DNA of 30,021 nt. Origin: an uncultured Oscillospiraceae bacterium (lineage in GTDB: Bacteria > Bacillota > Clostridia > Oscillospirales > Oscillospiraceae). The notes below the pieces were generated by a model. That model did not search any database. It was not told where the DNA came from and saw nothing but the letters and a program-made list of their open reading frames with translations. This document shows, piece by piece, positions 9,501-17,500 of this stretch. Where the stretch lies: positions 1 through 30,021 of the forward strand of contig CAKTZP010000008.1 in the NCBI GenBank assembly GCA_934636045.1. Direction: 5' to 3'. The translations under genes were made by a program, and so were the position numbers. The stretch's first letter is position 1. Each line of letters opens with the position of its first letter.

Positions 9501-9652
9501 GGATATTTGCCGTTGCGGTATTCGATGCCGTCCAGCGGCTCGCGATAGGAAAACGCCTTGCACCGCAGCTCCTCCAGCAATACCCCGATGCGGATGGGAA
9601 GCATATAGCGCTCGCCGTTTTTGTCCTTAAAATCAATGTCAAAATGGAACAT
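6503..9652 (-). CDS. Cytoplasmic GH38 alpha-mannosidase
   Basis: 1049 aa from ATG at 9652, chosen because AGGAGA lies 6 nt upstream. An in-frame start at 9706 would add 18 unlike residues. There is no signal peptide, so it acts in the cytosol on imported oligomannosides. GH38 hallmarks in order: GSTHIDVAWLWRYEQT (zinc-binding H254 and D256), EGAMWIEADTNLTGGESLVR (D331 at the nucleophile position), LWLPDVFGYSAALPQIL, and LLNQFHDVIPGSSI, followed by the C-terminal beta domains. The length suits the bacterial/vacuolar-type GH38 class (about 1000-1050 aa). It lies between the second permease (67-nt gap with a hairpin) and the regulator. Expected role: release of mannose from alpha-linked oligosaccharides. 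Linkage preference cannot be read from the sequence. Confidence 0.93.
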   Translation of the reverse strand: MFHFDIDFKDKNGERYMLPIRIGVLLEELRCKAFSYREPLDGIEYRNGKYPADDHGGDWKPYDREKQYWGGRDTYIWFRHCFTVPQALDGKILWYSVEAGDSGYWQWANPQMCLYLNGQCIAGMDSNHRDVEFTQCAEGGKEYEVYISGYTDTVYYERPVCFRPFLAAVDSEVLALYYDLKVAYDAAHEMDTDDMARVDLIGHVNAACNLLDLTGDRESLLRSVRTASAYVQEHIYTGNSGGKKPVIAAVGSTHIDVAWLWRYEQTREKVIRSFATAIRLIDKYPEYIFMCSQPQLYEFVKQDDPALYAEIKKRIAQGRWEVEGAMWIEADTNLTGGESLVRQLLFGKRFFRDEFGKNCEVLWLPDVFGYSAALPQILKKSGVPYFMTTKISWNEFNKLPYDTFYWRGIDGSEVLSHFIATKEKVQAEKDWMTTYNGQLNPSSVMGAWQRYQQKDLNREILCSFGHGDGGGGTSMQMVENGRRIAKGLPGVPDLKFSGVQEYYHRLERDLDGKTRVPHWDGELYFEYHRGTYTSVAGIKRRNRKNEIRMHDAENLSVLSGQLLHDLGPAYPAQPLHEAWKLLLLNQFHDVIPGSSIAPVYEDAYAHHAVVEQTAQTAIEAAVAALAARLDTTGIAAFNTLSFPRGGEVSVPWNGAENVAVQTGERLLPAVVADGMLTFHAENVPAKGYAVFKVIPAEPLRLPEYTDTHCLENAAYRIEFDENYDISRVFCKKAGREMLPPGTLAARLVAFEDRPRVDDAWNLMAYYEEKFEYIDNVQSARIVAHNALRTVLRVERRFHDSTLCFDYSLPAGNDGLTISGDIDWKETHIMLKMDFPTEVNTTKATFDIQFGSIERPIHKNTLWDYARFEVCAHKWVDLSDNGFGITLLNDCKYGYDVTREHIRLSILRCGTYPNPHQDQCRHVFSCKLLAHTGPVDLPAVNEAAYAFNYPLHARYTAGGGTLPGRFSLMQLDRANIIIETVKKAEDSDAVVIRAYECANCACDAVLSLGFPVTAAAETDLMEGAPTALPLENGRVRLHFAPFEIKTILLS

Positions 9653-9679
9653 TTTCTCTCTCCTGTGAAATAGGGCTAT

Positions 9680-9709
9680 CCGGCAGGCGGGGTTTTCCCC
9701 GCCCACCGG
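9680..9709 (-). other. Intercistronic hairpin between permease and alpha-mannosidase genes
   Basis: CCGG..GGCGGGG-TTTT-CCCCGCC..CCGG forms a stem of 11 pairs with a two-base internal mismatch and a 4-nt loop. It lies in the only gap in the operon longer than 20 nt and is not followed by a U-tract. It is more likely an mRNA processing or stability element than a terminator (inference). Confidence 0.45.
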
Positions 9710-9719
9710 CTCGGAATCT

Positions 9720-10604
9720 TCATTCCTTCACCGCGCCCATGACAAGACCGGTGACAAAGTACTTTTGCAGGATGGGATAGATCACCATGACCGGGACCAT
9801 CGCGACGACAATCTTTGCCGCATTGAAGTTCAGGCTGGAGATCTCGGAAAACGCCTTGATCTCCTCGGCGGTCATGCTGTTGATCTTCGTGCTGATATCC
9901 GCAACGAGCGACTGGATGTAGGTTTGCAGCGGGATCTTCTTCGGGTCGTTGATGAGGATCATGCCGTTGAAGTAGTCGTTCCAGTGGCCCACGATGCAAA
10001 ACAGCGACAGCGTCGCGATCGACGGCGCGGAGAGCGGCACGTAGATATGCACCAGCGTTTTCAGGGGCGAAGCGCCGTCAATGGCGGCCGATTCAGCCAG
10101 CGCAGGCGGCAGGCCCTTGAAGAAGTTCATCATAATAATGGTATTGCCGATGTTCACCGCACCGGGCAGCACCAGCGCCCAAAAAGTGTCAAGCAGGCCC
10201 AGCGACTTGATGACGATGTACCACGGGATCGTGCCGCCGGAAAACAGCATACAGGTGATGATGACACGCATATAGTGACCGCGCGCAGGGAAAACGCGGT
10301 CGCTTTTGGACAGCGGATAGGCCATCAGAAGCGTGAGGATCATATTCAGGCTCGTGCCGACGGCGACCTTCTTCACCGACACCCAGAAGGAGCGGAAAAA
10401 CTGCGTGTCCTCCAGAATTTTCTTATAAGCCGCCAACGAAAAGCCCTTCGGCCAGAAGGCGACTTCATTGACATACCGCTTGGAGGAGAAGGAAATGGCG
10501 ACCGTGTTCAAAATCGGCAGCAGACAGGAAAGCGCCGCCATCAGAAGAAGGACGCGCAGGATCCAGTTGACCATGCGATAGTGCAGGGAGTCTTGACCAA
10601 CCAT
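9720..10604 (-). CDS. ABC sugar transporter permease, YtcP/LplC-type
   Basis: 294 aa, with six predicted membrane segments, the first at about residues 12-33. The cytoplasmic EAA-type loop reads SAAIDGASPLKTLVHIYVPL, the site that contacts the ATPase. The sequence style (YFNGMILINDPKKIPLQTYI and a C-terminal KYFVTGLVMGAVKE) is that of the CUT1 subfamily partner of LplB used for oligosaccharide import. It starts 17 nt after the first permease gene, with GGAG upstream of the ATG. No ATP-binding subunit is in the window; CUT1 systems of this type commonly share an MsmX-like ATPase encoded elsewhere. Confidence 0.92.
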   Translation of the reverse strand: MVGQDSLHYRMVNWILRVLLLMAALSCLLPILNTVAISFSSKRYVNEVAFWPKGFSLAAYKKILEDTQFFRSFWVSVKKVAVGTSLNMILTLLMAYPLSKSDRVFPARGHYMRVIITCMLFSGGTIPWYIVIKSLGLLDTFWALVLPGAVNIGNTIIMMNFFKGLPPALAESAAIDGASPLKTLVHIYVPLSAPSIATLSLFCIVGHWNDYFNGMILINDPKKIPLQTYIQSLVADISTKINSMTAEEIKAFSEISSLNFNAAKIVVAMVPVMVIYPILQKYFVTGLVMGAVKE

Positions 10605-10621
10605 TGAAAAGCGCTCCTTTC

Positions 10622-11512
10622 TCAGAAAATACGGTAACCGGCAAATTTATCCGCCAGCTTATAGGATACGACGATCAGAATCGTGCTGACCACGCTCTTG
10701 AGCAGGCCGACCGCCGTTGCGAGGCTGTATTGGTAGCCCTGCAGGCCCGCACGGTAGACCCAGGTGTCGATGATATCGCCGGTCTTGTAGACGACCGGGG
10801 AATAGAGGTTGAACACCTGGTCGAAGTTCGCGCTCAGGACGCTGCCGAGGCTGAGCGTCAGCATCAGCATGATGATCGGCAGCATCCCGGGCAGTGTGAC
10901 GTGCAGGATGCGCTTGAGGCGCCCTGCGCCGTCGATCGCCGCAGCCTCATAGAGCTGCTGGTCGATGTTCATGATCGCGGCCAGATAGACGATGGAGCTG
11001 TAGCCGAAGCCCTTCCACGTGTCGGAAACGACCAGCACCGTTCGGAACCACTCGTTCGAGGCCAAAAACTGCACCGGGTCGCCCCCGAACAGCTCCACAA
11101 CGGAATTGACGATACCCTCCAGCGAGAGGAAGTTCGTCAAAATACCCGCCAGAATGACCCACGAGAGAAAATGCGGCATATACGTCACAGTCTGAACGAA
11201 TTTCCGGAAATGCTTACCCGGCACCTCGGAGAGCATGATGGCAAACACCATCGGCACGATCAGATTCAGCACGATCTTGGCCACCGCGATGATGAGCGTA
11301 TTAAAGAAGATCGCCTTGGTATCCGGCAGCTTGAACATATATTCAAACCACTTAAGCCCGGCCCACGACGAACCGAACACACCCTTCGCGGGCTTGAAAT
11401 CCTCAAAGGCGATGACGATACCGAACATCGGAAGAATGCAGAACAGGAACAAAAAGATCATTCCCGGAATCAGCATCATGTGATAATATTTTTGGTCCTT
11501 CCGGTTTTTCAT
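10622..11512 (-). CDS. ABC sugar transporter permease, LplB-type
   Basis: 296 aa. The N-terminus (KYYHMMLIPGMIFLFLFCIL) is typical of LplB/YteP-like CUT1 permeases. Six membrane helices are predicted, with the EAA loop YEAAAIDGAGRLKRILHVTL and the conserved end KLADKFAGYRIF. It lies 15 nt after the solute-binding protein gene and is followed 17 nt later by the second permease, so the two form a heterodimeric channel. The ribosome-binding site is weak (GGGGC), and translation may be coupled to the preceding gene. Substrate is inferred from context: oligosaccharides released from mannan by the GH76 enzymes. Confidence 0.93.
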   Translation of the reverse strand: MKNRKDQKYYHMMLIPGMIFLFLFCILPMFGIVIAFEDFKPAKGVFGSSWAGLKWFEYMFKLPDTKAIFFNTLIIAVAKIVLNLIVPMVFAIMLSEVPGKHFRKFVQTVTYMPHFLSWVILAGILTNFLSLEGIVNSVVELFGGDPVQFLASNEWFRTVLVVSDTWKGFGYSSIVYLAAIMNIDQQLYEAAAIDGAGRLKRILHVTLPGMLPIIMLMLTLSLGSVLSANFDQVFNLYSPVVYKTGDIIDTWVYRAGLQGYQYSLATAVGLLKSVVSTILIVVSYKLADKFAGYRIF

Positions 11513-11527
11513 TTCGATATGCCCCGC

Positions 11528-13267
11528 TTAGTTGCTGTGGGAATCGACGTAGTCCTGTACCTCGCCGGTAATCTCCTCGCCGCCGAGCGACTTCCACTGC
11601 TCGACGAAGCTGTCGAAGTCATCGATGGACGCGGCGCCCGTGATGACCTCCATGTAGTACTGATCCTCCAGCTTTTCCAGAGAGGCCCAATAAAGGCCCA
11701 TGCCCTCGGTGGAATAGTGGAAGGCAACGGGAATTTCCACGCCGTCCTTCAGTGCGTTCGAGGCGATATAGCGGGACATATAGCAGATCCAGCCCTCGGT
11801 ATCGGCGACGGAGGGATTATCGAAGTAGCGCTTCGCATTTTCACAGAGCTGCTTGTTGTACTCGGTCGTGCCGCTTGGGGTGATGCCCTTCTCGATGTAG
11901 TTAGCAGTCAGCTCGCCGACGCGGATAACGGCATCGTTGTATTCCAGATTGAAGTGGCCGGTCAGCATCGGAGCCGTCCAGGTCGTACCGGCCTCAATCA
12001 GGGGCTGCACGGCCTCGTAGCCCGCCTCGTCAAAGCCGCGCCACATATCAAACTCGACGTTCAGAATCTTGATGAGAACCTCCGGATGCTCATAGCCCTT
12101 GCGGACGCACATCACGCCGTTGTCCGGGCGGAGCGCGGAGTAGGTGAACTCGCCCGCGTCATTGACGGGCGCTTCCAGCACAACCCAGTCGCCGGTGGGG
12201 TTGGCGTTGAGGAACTCGGAAGCGGAATATGCAAGGTTCCACGGATAGAAGCAGATACCGCACTTGCCGGAGGTGATGAGGCCCATCGCGTCGCTGTAAT
12301 CGCGGGTGGCAAACTGCGGGTCGATGATGCCTTCCTTGTAAAGGTCGGCAAGGTAGCTCAGGCCCTGCTTGGCTTCCTCGGTGATGGAGCCGTAGACGAC
12401 CTTGCCGTCCGCGCCGGTGATCCACTGCTGCGGATACGCGCCGAAGGAGGCCATAATCGCGTCAAGACCGAAGCTGACGTTGGACGCGCCGAGGGGTGTG
12501 GACTGCACGGCAATGCCGATGGTGTTGCCCGCGCCGTTGCCGCCGGGGTCCTTTTCCATAAAGGCCTTGGCCACCGCAACGAGATCGTCGCGGGTTTTGG
12601 GCGTTTCCAGGCCGAGCGCATCGAGCCAGTCCTTGCGGACCCACAGGACGGACTGCTGATAGCCGTTATAGGTCGCGGGCAAGGCGTAAAGCTCGCCGTT
12701 TTCGATGTACGGCTCAAAAATCGCGCCGCCGTAGGAGGCATAGCAATCACGCATATACGTACCGGCGCAGGCACGGAACGCATCGGTCAGCGGCTCGATC
12801 ATGTCGTTGTCGAGAAGCTCGCGGTAAGTCATATAGTTATCGACCCAGAAAATGTCGGGCAGGTCGTCGGCAACGATGGTCATATCCAGCTTCGTACTGT
12901 AGTCCGCCGACTGCCATTGCAGATCCATCTCCACATTCAGCTTGTCATAGACCGCATCGACATAGGGGTTGTTCTCCACATCCATGCCCTCCGGGAAGTT
13001 CGCGCCGACATCCATCTGCCGGGCGGTCGTGAAGGTCACGGTTTCAGGGTACTTGCCGTAGGGGTCGGTTTCGGGCTTCGAGGTATCGGTCGTGCTGCGC
13101 AGATCGATGGAAGCGCCGATGGTGTCCTCGCCGGTGGCGTTGGTGTTCGTGTTGTCGGATGCTTTTGTTTCTTCGGGATTGTCCGTATTGTCGCCGCAGC
13201 CGCTCAGCAATGCCGCAAAGCTCAGCAGCATCGCCAGCGTCAGAAGCAACGCAAGCCATTTTTTCAT
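11528..13267 (-). CDS. Extracellular solute-binding lipoprotein, LplA-type
   Basis: 579 aa from ATG at 13267, chosen because AAGGAGGA lies 7 nt upstream and the following MKKWLALLLTLAMLL makes a clean signal sequence. A longer in-frame start at 13291 would overlap the previous gene. The lipobox LLSGC places the lipidated cysteine at about residue 24, followed by an acidic Asn/Thr linker. The large two-lobed binding domain has PDIFWVDNYMTYRELLDNDM and RKDWLDALGLETPKTRDDLV, features of the long family-1 binding proteins that pair with LplB/YtcP permeases. It is expected to capture mannooligosaccharides at the membrane surface. It follows the GH76 lipoprotein gene by 13 nt. Confidence 0.92.
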   Translation of the reverse strand: MKKWLALLLTLAMLLSFAALLSGCGDNTDNPEETKASDNTNTNATGEDTIGASIDLRSTTDTSKPETDPYGKYPETVTFTTARQMDVGANFPEGMDVENNPYVDAVYDKLNVEMDLQWQSADYSTKLDMTIVADDLPDIFWVDNYMTYRELLDNDMIEPLTDAFRACAGTYMRDCYASYGGAIFEPYIENGELYALPATYNGYQQSVLWVRKDWLDALGLETPKTRDDLVAVAKAFMEKDPGGNGAGNTIGIAVQSTPLGASNVSFGLDAIMASFGAYPQQWITGADGKVVYGSITEEAKQGLSYLADLYKEGIIDPQFATRDYSDAMGLITSGKCGICFYPWNLAYSASEFLNANPTGDWVVLEAPVNDAGEFTYSALRPDNGVMCVRKGYEHPEVLIKILNVEFDMWRGFDEAGYEAVQPLIEAGTTWTAPMLTGHFNLEYNDAVIRVGELTANYIEKGITPSGTTEYNKQLCENAKRYFDNPSVADTEGWICYMSRYIASNALKDGVEIPVAFHYSTEGMGLYWASLEKLEDQYYMEVITGAASIDDFDSFVEQWKSLGGEEITGEVQDYVDSHSN

Positions 13268-13280
13268 GTGTCTGTCCTCC

Positions 13281-14555
13281 TTAACGCACATAATCCTGGA
13301 TTCCGGCCTCCAGCAGGGCCGCGCCGACGACGATGGCGATGGTCGTGCCGCTGGTCATGGTTTGCTGGGCCACACTGCCGTTCGATGCCCAGATCGAGCT
13401 GGGGCCGGCCGGAGGGCCTTGCCACGAGCCGCCGTAGTAGCCGTCGGCCGTGCGGTCATTGGTCACGATGGACACCGCAGTGTCCTTGAGTAGCTGCTGC
13501 ATCTCCTCCGTATTCGGCAGGGAGAGGACCCACGTAGCATAAAAGCCCGCGAAGGTGCCGTTCGTCCATGCGTCACGGTCGTTGAGCAGAACGCCGTTGT
13601 TGTTATAGTGCTGCAAAATACCGGTGTTCGTCGCATAAACACGGTCGAGGTATTTCTGTTCGCCGGTGATTTTGTAGAATTTGGCCGAAAGCGCGGCCAT
13701 GGCCATATTGCCGCCGAGGAAGGAGGACGAGCCGCCCTCGCTGATGCGCCCGGCATCGCCCCGGTGACCGGCTGCGGTCGCCTCGCAGGCATAAATGCCG
13801 TCGTCGCGGCCGAGGCAGGTGTGCATCCATTCATACGACGCAAGAGCAAGGTCATAGAAGCGCTGCTCGCCGGTGATCTCCCAGATGCGCAGCCAGTCGA
13901 GCGCGATGCCCGCCTCATATAGGGACTTGTAGTCCACGCCGTCCTTGTACCACAGGCCGCCGCCGAGCTCGTCGCTGTACCAGCGGTCGTAGGCATCGTC
14001 GAGAATGTTGATCGCCCGCTCGACAAACCACATATCCTCCGTGACGGTGTAGAAATTCAGCATCAGCATTCCCGTCCATGCGCAATCGTCGCTTGCGGTG
14101 TTGAGCAGCGCACCGGCGGTTTCGATCGCTTCCAGGTCGTTTTCGTAGTTGGTCTTATAATAGTTGGCCTCGGCGATCATGTAGTCCTTATAAATCTCCT
14201 CTCCCGTGAGAACCCACAGATCGTAGATGTTGAACAGGACCTCGGCGGCCTCCCAGATCGCGCCGCGCTCGTCGGCAAGGTCCGTCGGGAAGCCCTGCCA
14301 GACCGGGGTCATATAGCCGGTCTTTTCGTCGCCGGACCAGAAATGGTCGATCAGGTCGCTCACGCAGAACTTCGCAAGCTGCTGATAATAGTCCTTGTCC
14401 TCCGGCGAGATGCTGCTCAAAAGCTGTTCGATACGGGTCTTGGGCATCGGGCTATCTCCTATCGTGTCAGAATCGGCGGCAGTGTCCTTTGCGCAGCCTG
14501 CAAGAAGTCCCAGCAGGAGCGCCGCCGTCAGGAAAATTGCAAAAAATCGTTTCAT
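13281..14555 (-). CDS. GH76 family alpha-1,6-mannanase-like lipoprotein
   Basis: 424 aa from ATG at 14555 (GGGAGGTG 6 nt upstream); a GTG at 14564 overlaps that ribosome-binding site and is unlikely. MKRFFAIFLTAALLLGLLAG is a lipoprotein signal with C21 lipidated. The rest is a GH76-like (alpha/alpha) barrel: D156-D157 in LLNTASDDCAWTGMLMLNFY correspond to the GH76 catalytic aspartate pair, followed by GGGLWYKDGVDYKSLYEAGI, EGGSSSFLGGNMAMAAL and LLNDRDAWTNGTFAGFY. The same blocks occur in the GH76-SLH protein at 2384-5398, so the two are paralogues with different anchoring. It lies close behind the 1413-aa gene. Expected role: membrane-proximal cleavage of alpha-1,6-mannan or side-chain-stripped fragments. 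Confidence 0.87.
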   Translation of the reverse strand: MKRFFAIFLTAALLLGLLAGCAKDTAADSDTIGDSPMPKTRIEQLLSSISPEDKDYYQQLAKFCVSDLIDHFWSGDEKTGYMTPVWQGFPTDLADERGAIWEAAEVLFNIYDLWVLTGEEIYKDYMIAEANYYKTNYENDLEAIETAGALLNTASDDCAWTGMLMLNFYTVTEDMWFVERAINILDDAYDRWYSDELGGGLWYKDGVDYKSLYEAGIALDWLRIWEITGEQRFYDLALASYEWMHTCLGRDDGIYACEATAAGHRGDAGRISEGGSSSFLGGNMAMAALSAKFYKITGEQKYLDRVYATNTGILQHYNNNGVLLNDRDAWTNGTFAGFYATWVLSLPNTEEMQQLLKDTAVSIVTNDRTADGYYGGSWQGPPAGPSSIWASNGSVAQQTMTSGTTIAIVVGAALLEAGIQDYVR

Positions 14556-14570
14556 CGTCCGCACCTCCCG

Positions 14571-17500
14571 TTACGCTGCGTAATAGCTGACATTGGTGAA
14601 CTGGACCTGCGAGCTGAAGCTGCCGAGGCCGTAGCAGGTCATAGCCGCAAACACATCGGCGGGAATTTCGCCGGAGGTCGCGCTGTAGACGACCGTCCCG
14701 TCCTGCTTTGTAACCGTAAGGCTCAGAGTATTGCTGCCAGCCGGACGGCTGAGGGTCGCGACGAGGTGATTCGTGCCGATTTCCTTCCAGTCAGCGGCGA
14801 GGATCGTGGTCCACGAGCCGCCGAAAAAGTACTGGCCCTGCACGAGCAGCTTCTTGTCGTTGTCATACTTCAGCGTCACAAGGCCGACCGGGTGCTGCTC
14901 GCTGTCACCCAGCGCGATGCGGGCTGTGGCCGTGCCGTCGCCGCCCTTCGTGCCGAATACGATGTCCGTTTGGATGCGGAACGCGGCATCCAGCGCCGTT
15001 GCGGTGTTGAAGGTGTAGGTATCGCCGCTGCCGGAGGTGATGATCGCACCCTCGGCGGTGTGGATGACACCGTTGCCGCCCGTCCAGCCGACCGGTGCGA
15101 CGACCGTGCCGATGACGATGCTTTCTTCGCCGTCAATGATATCCGGCTGGTCCGGCTTGGTCGAGTCGGTATTGATATCGATGTCGGAGAACTTCGCCTC
15201 CGTGCTCCGTGCGCCGATGCCGATGCCGGTGATTTTAGCGTTGACCTCGGCGGGTACCGCGTTAGAGATCGCGGTCAGCACCGTCGCACCGGAGCTGTCG
15301 GTCACGGTCAGGATATAACTGCTGCTGCCGCTCTGGCGCTGGAGGCGGACGGTGACGATGTTGTCCATCACGCTCTGCCAGCCGGTGTCGCCGATGATGC
15401 TCGCCCAGTTACCGTCATTCGTATACTCGCCCTGCGCCATGACCTCGAAGCTGTCGGAGAATTTCACGGTAAACAGGCCGACCATGTTATTGCCGCCGTC
15501 GGTCAGGACGATGCGGGCGGTACTGGTGCCGTCACTGTCGAGCCTTCCGAAGTGGAGCTTCGCCGTCAGGACGAACGCATCGGTGATGTTCGCACCGTTG
15601 CGGTAGGCGAACACGTCCGAGCCGGTGCTTGTGATGATGAGCGAGCCGTCGGAGTATTCCTGCGTACCCGCGCCGGTGGTCCAATTGCCGCTCGAGGCGG
15701 GGCTGCCCGTCGCGGTGATGGGGATCATCTGCTGCGGCGGCAGCGTCGTCTTAGAAGCATAGGTATAGATGCCGGAATATTTCACCGTCGAATTGTCCAC
15801 GCCCAGCGCGTAGCCCGCGACCTTCGAGGCTGCTGCGTAGGGCAGATTGCAGACCTCGGAGAAGATCTGATTGGCGCCGAAGTCGTTGACGGTAATCTTC
15901 AGCGCGGTACTGTTGTCCTCGCGCTCGATGACGAGATGGACGCGGTTGTCCTGCGCCTTGCGCCAGGTATTGTCCCTGATGCAGTTGGTCCAGCCGGAGC
16001 CGGCGTCGTATTCGCCCTGCACCATGACCTCGAAGTTCTGTGAGAACTTGAAGGTCAGGATGCCGACCTTACCGCCATTCTTGTCGAGCAAGGCCACGCG
16101 GGCCGTGCTGACGCCGTCCTTATCAAGCGAGCCGAACTGCGCGTCGGTCGTGATACGGAAGCCGTTGGAGATCGTTACGGCGCTGTCATAGGCGTAGACC
16201 TCCTTGCCGGTGATGAGCAGGGCGTTTCCGGTGCGGTAGGTCGCGCCGTTTTCCATGCTCCAGCGGGACGTCGGCTGCTCCTTGCCTGCGACGATGGGCA
16301 GCATTCCGTAATCCTCGATCGTGCTGTCGTCCTTGGTCTTGCCGGAGAGCTGGCAGTACATATTCGTAAACCTTGCACTCGACTTATCCGCGCCGAGGCC
16401 GAAGGCAACGATCTTGTGTGCCACACGGGCAGGCATGGTCAGCGTGCCGTAAAACACGTTCTTGCCGCTGAAGTCGGAAATACTCAGCGCACACACGTTG
16501 CTGCCCGCCGCGCGGGAGAGCGTCACGTGGACGCGGTTGTCCTGCACCTCGCGCCAGCGGTTATCGGTGATGCAGTTGACCCAATTGCTGCCGTCGTTGT
16601 ACTGGCCCTCGACCATGACCTCAAAATTCTCGGAGAACTTGATCGAGAACAGGCCCACCATGCTGCGGAACTGGTCGGCAAGCGCAATTCGCGCCGTGCA
16701 GACACCGTTGGAATCCAGCTTGCCGAACAGAATGTCGGTGGAGATCGTGAAGCCGTCAGCGATGGTATTGGCGGTATTGTAGGCGTAGGCGTTGCCCGCC
16801 GTGTCTGCGACAAGCGCGCCGTCAGTCGTATAGATCATGCCCTCGTCGGTTTCCCACACGCTCGAGGCCGCAGCCGTACCGACGGTCAAGGGGTACATGG
16901 TCTTGTCGCTCGGATCGGTCGTGCCGGACATTTCAACAGAGGGGCCGGTGAGCTTCATTTCGATCTCGGAGAATTTGCTTTGCGCCGCCAGCGTGCCGAG
17001 GCCGATGACCTTCATATTGGCGAGCGTGTCCTTTTCCAGCGTGACCTCGCCCTCGTAGATTGTCTTGCCGGTGTTCGCGCCGACCAGCGCGATGCGGAGC
17101 TTTCCGGACGCGTCACCGCTGAGATTCAGGCAGAAGGCCGTGTCGCCCTTTTCCCAGCCGGATTTCAGAACGTCGTTCCAGCCGTCCGTCGCCGGGACGT
17201 AGGTTTGCAGGTTCACACTGAGCTGGCCGCCGCTGTCCGGCGAGTACTTCACCGTCAGAAGGCCCGCAAATTTCTTCTCCGCCGTGGTGAACGAAACGCG
17301 GACACCTGCGGTATCGGAATAGTACGTGCCGAAATCGACCTTCGCCGAAGCGGACCACGTACCGTCGATCGAATGGGCAGTGTAGTAGCTGAACTGCTCG
17401 CCCTTAGAGTCGATAATGAGCGCCTCCTTGCCGTTTTCGTGGAAGAACACGGCGTTCTTACTCAGCGCCCAGTCCTTCGTGCTCTCTCCCTCCGGGACGG

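Noticed and set aside
10604..13489. 961-codon open frame on the + strand
   Set aside because: Antisense to the permease and binding-protein genes, whose motifs are unmistakable. No domain is visible in the + frame.
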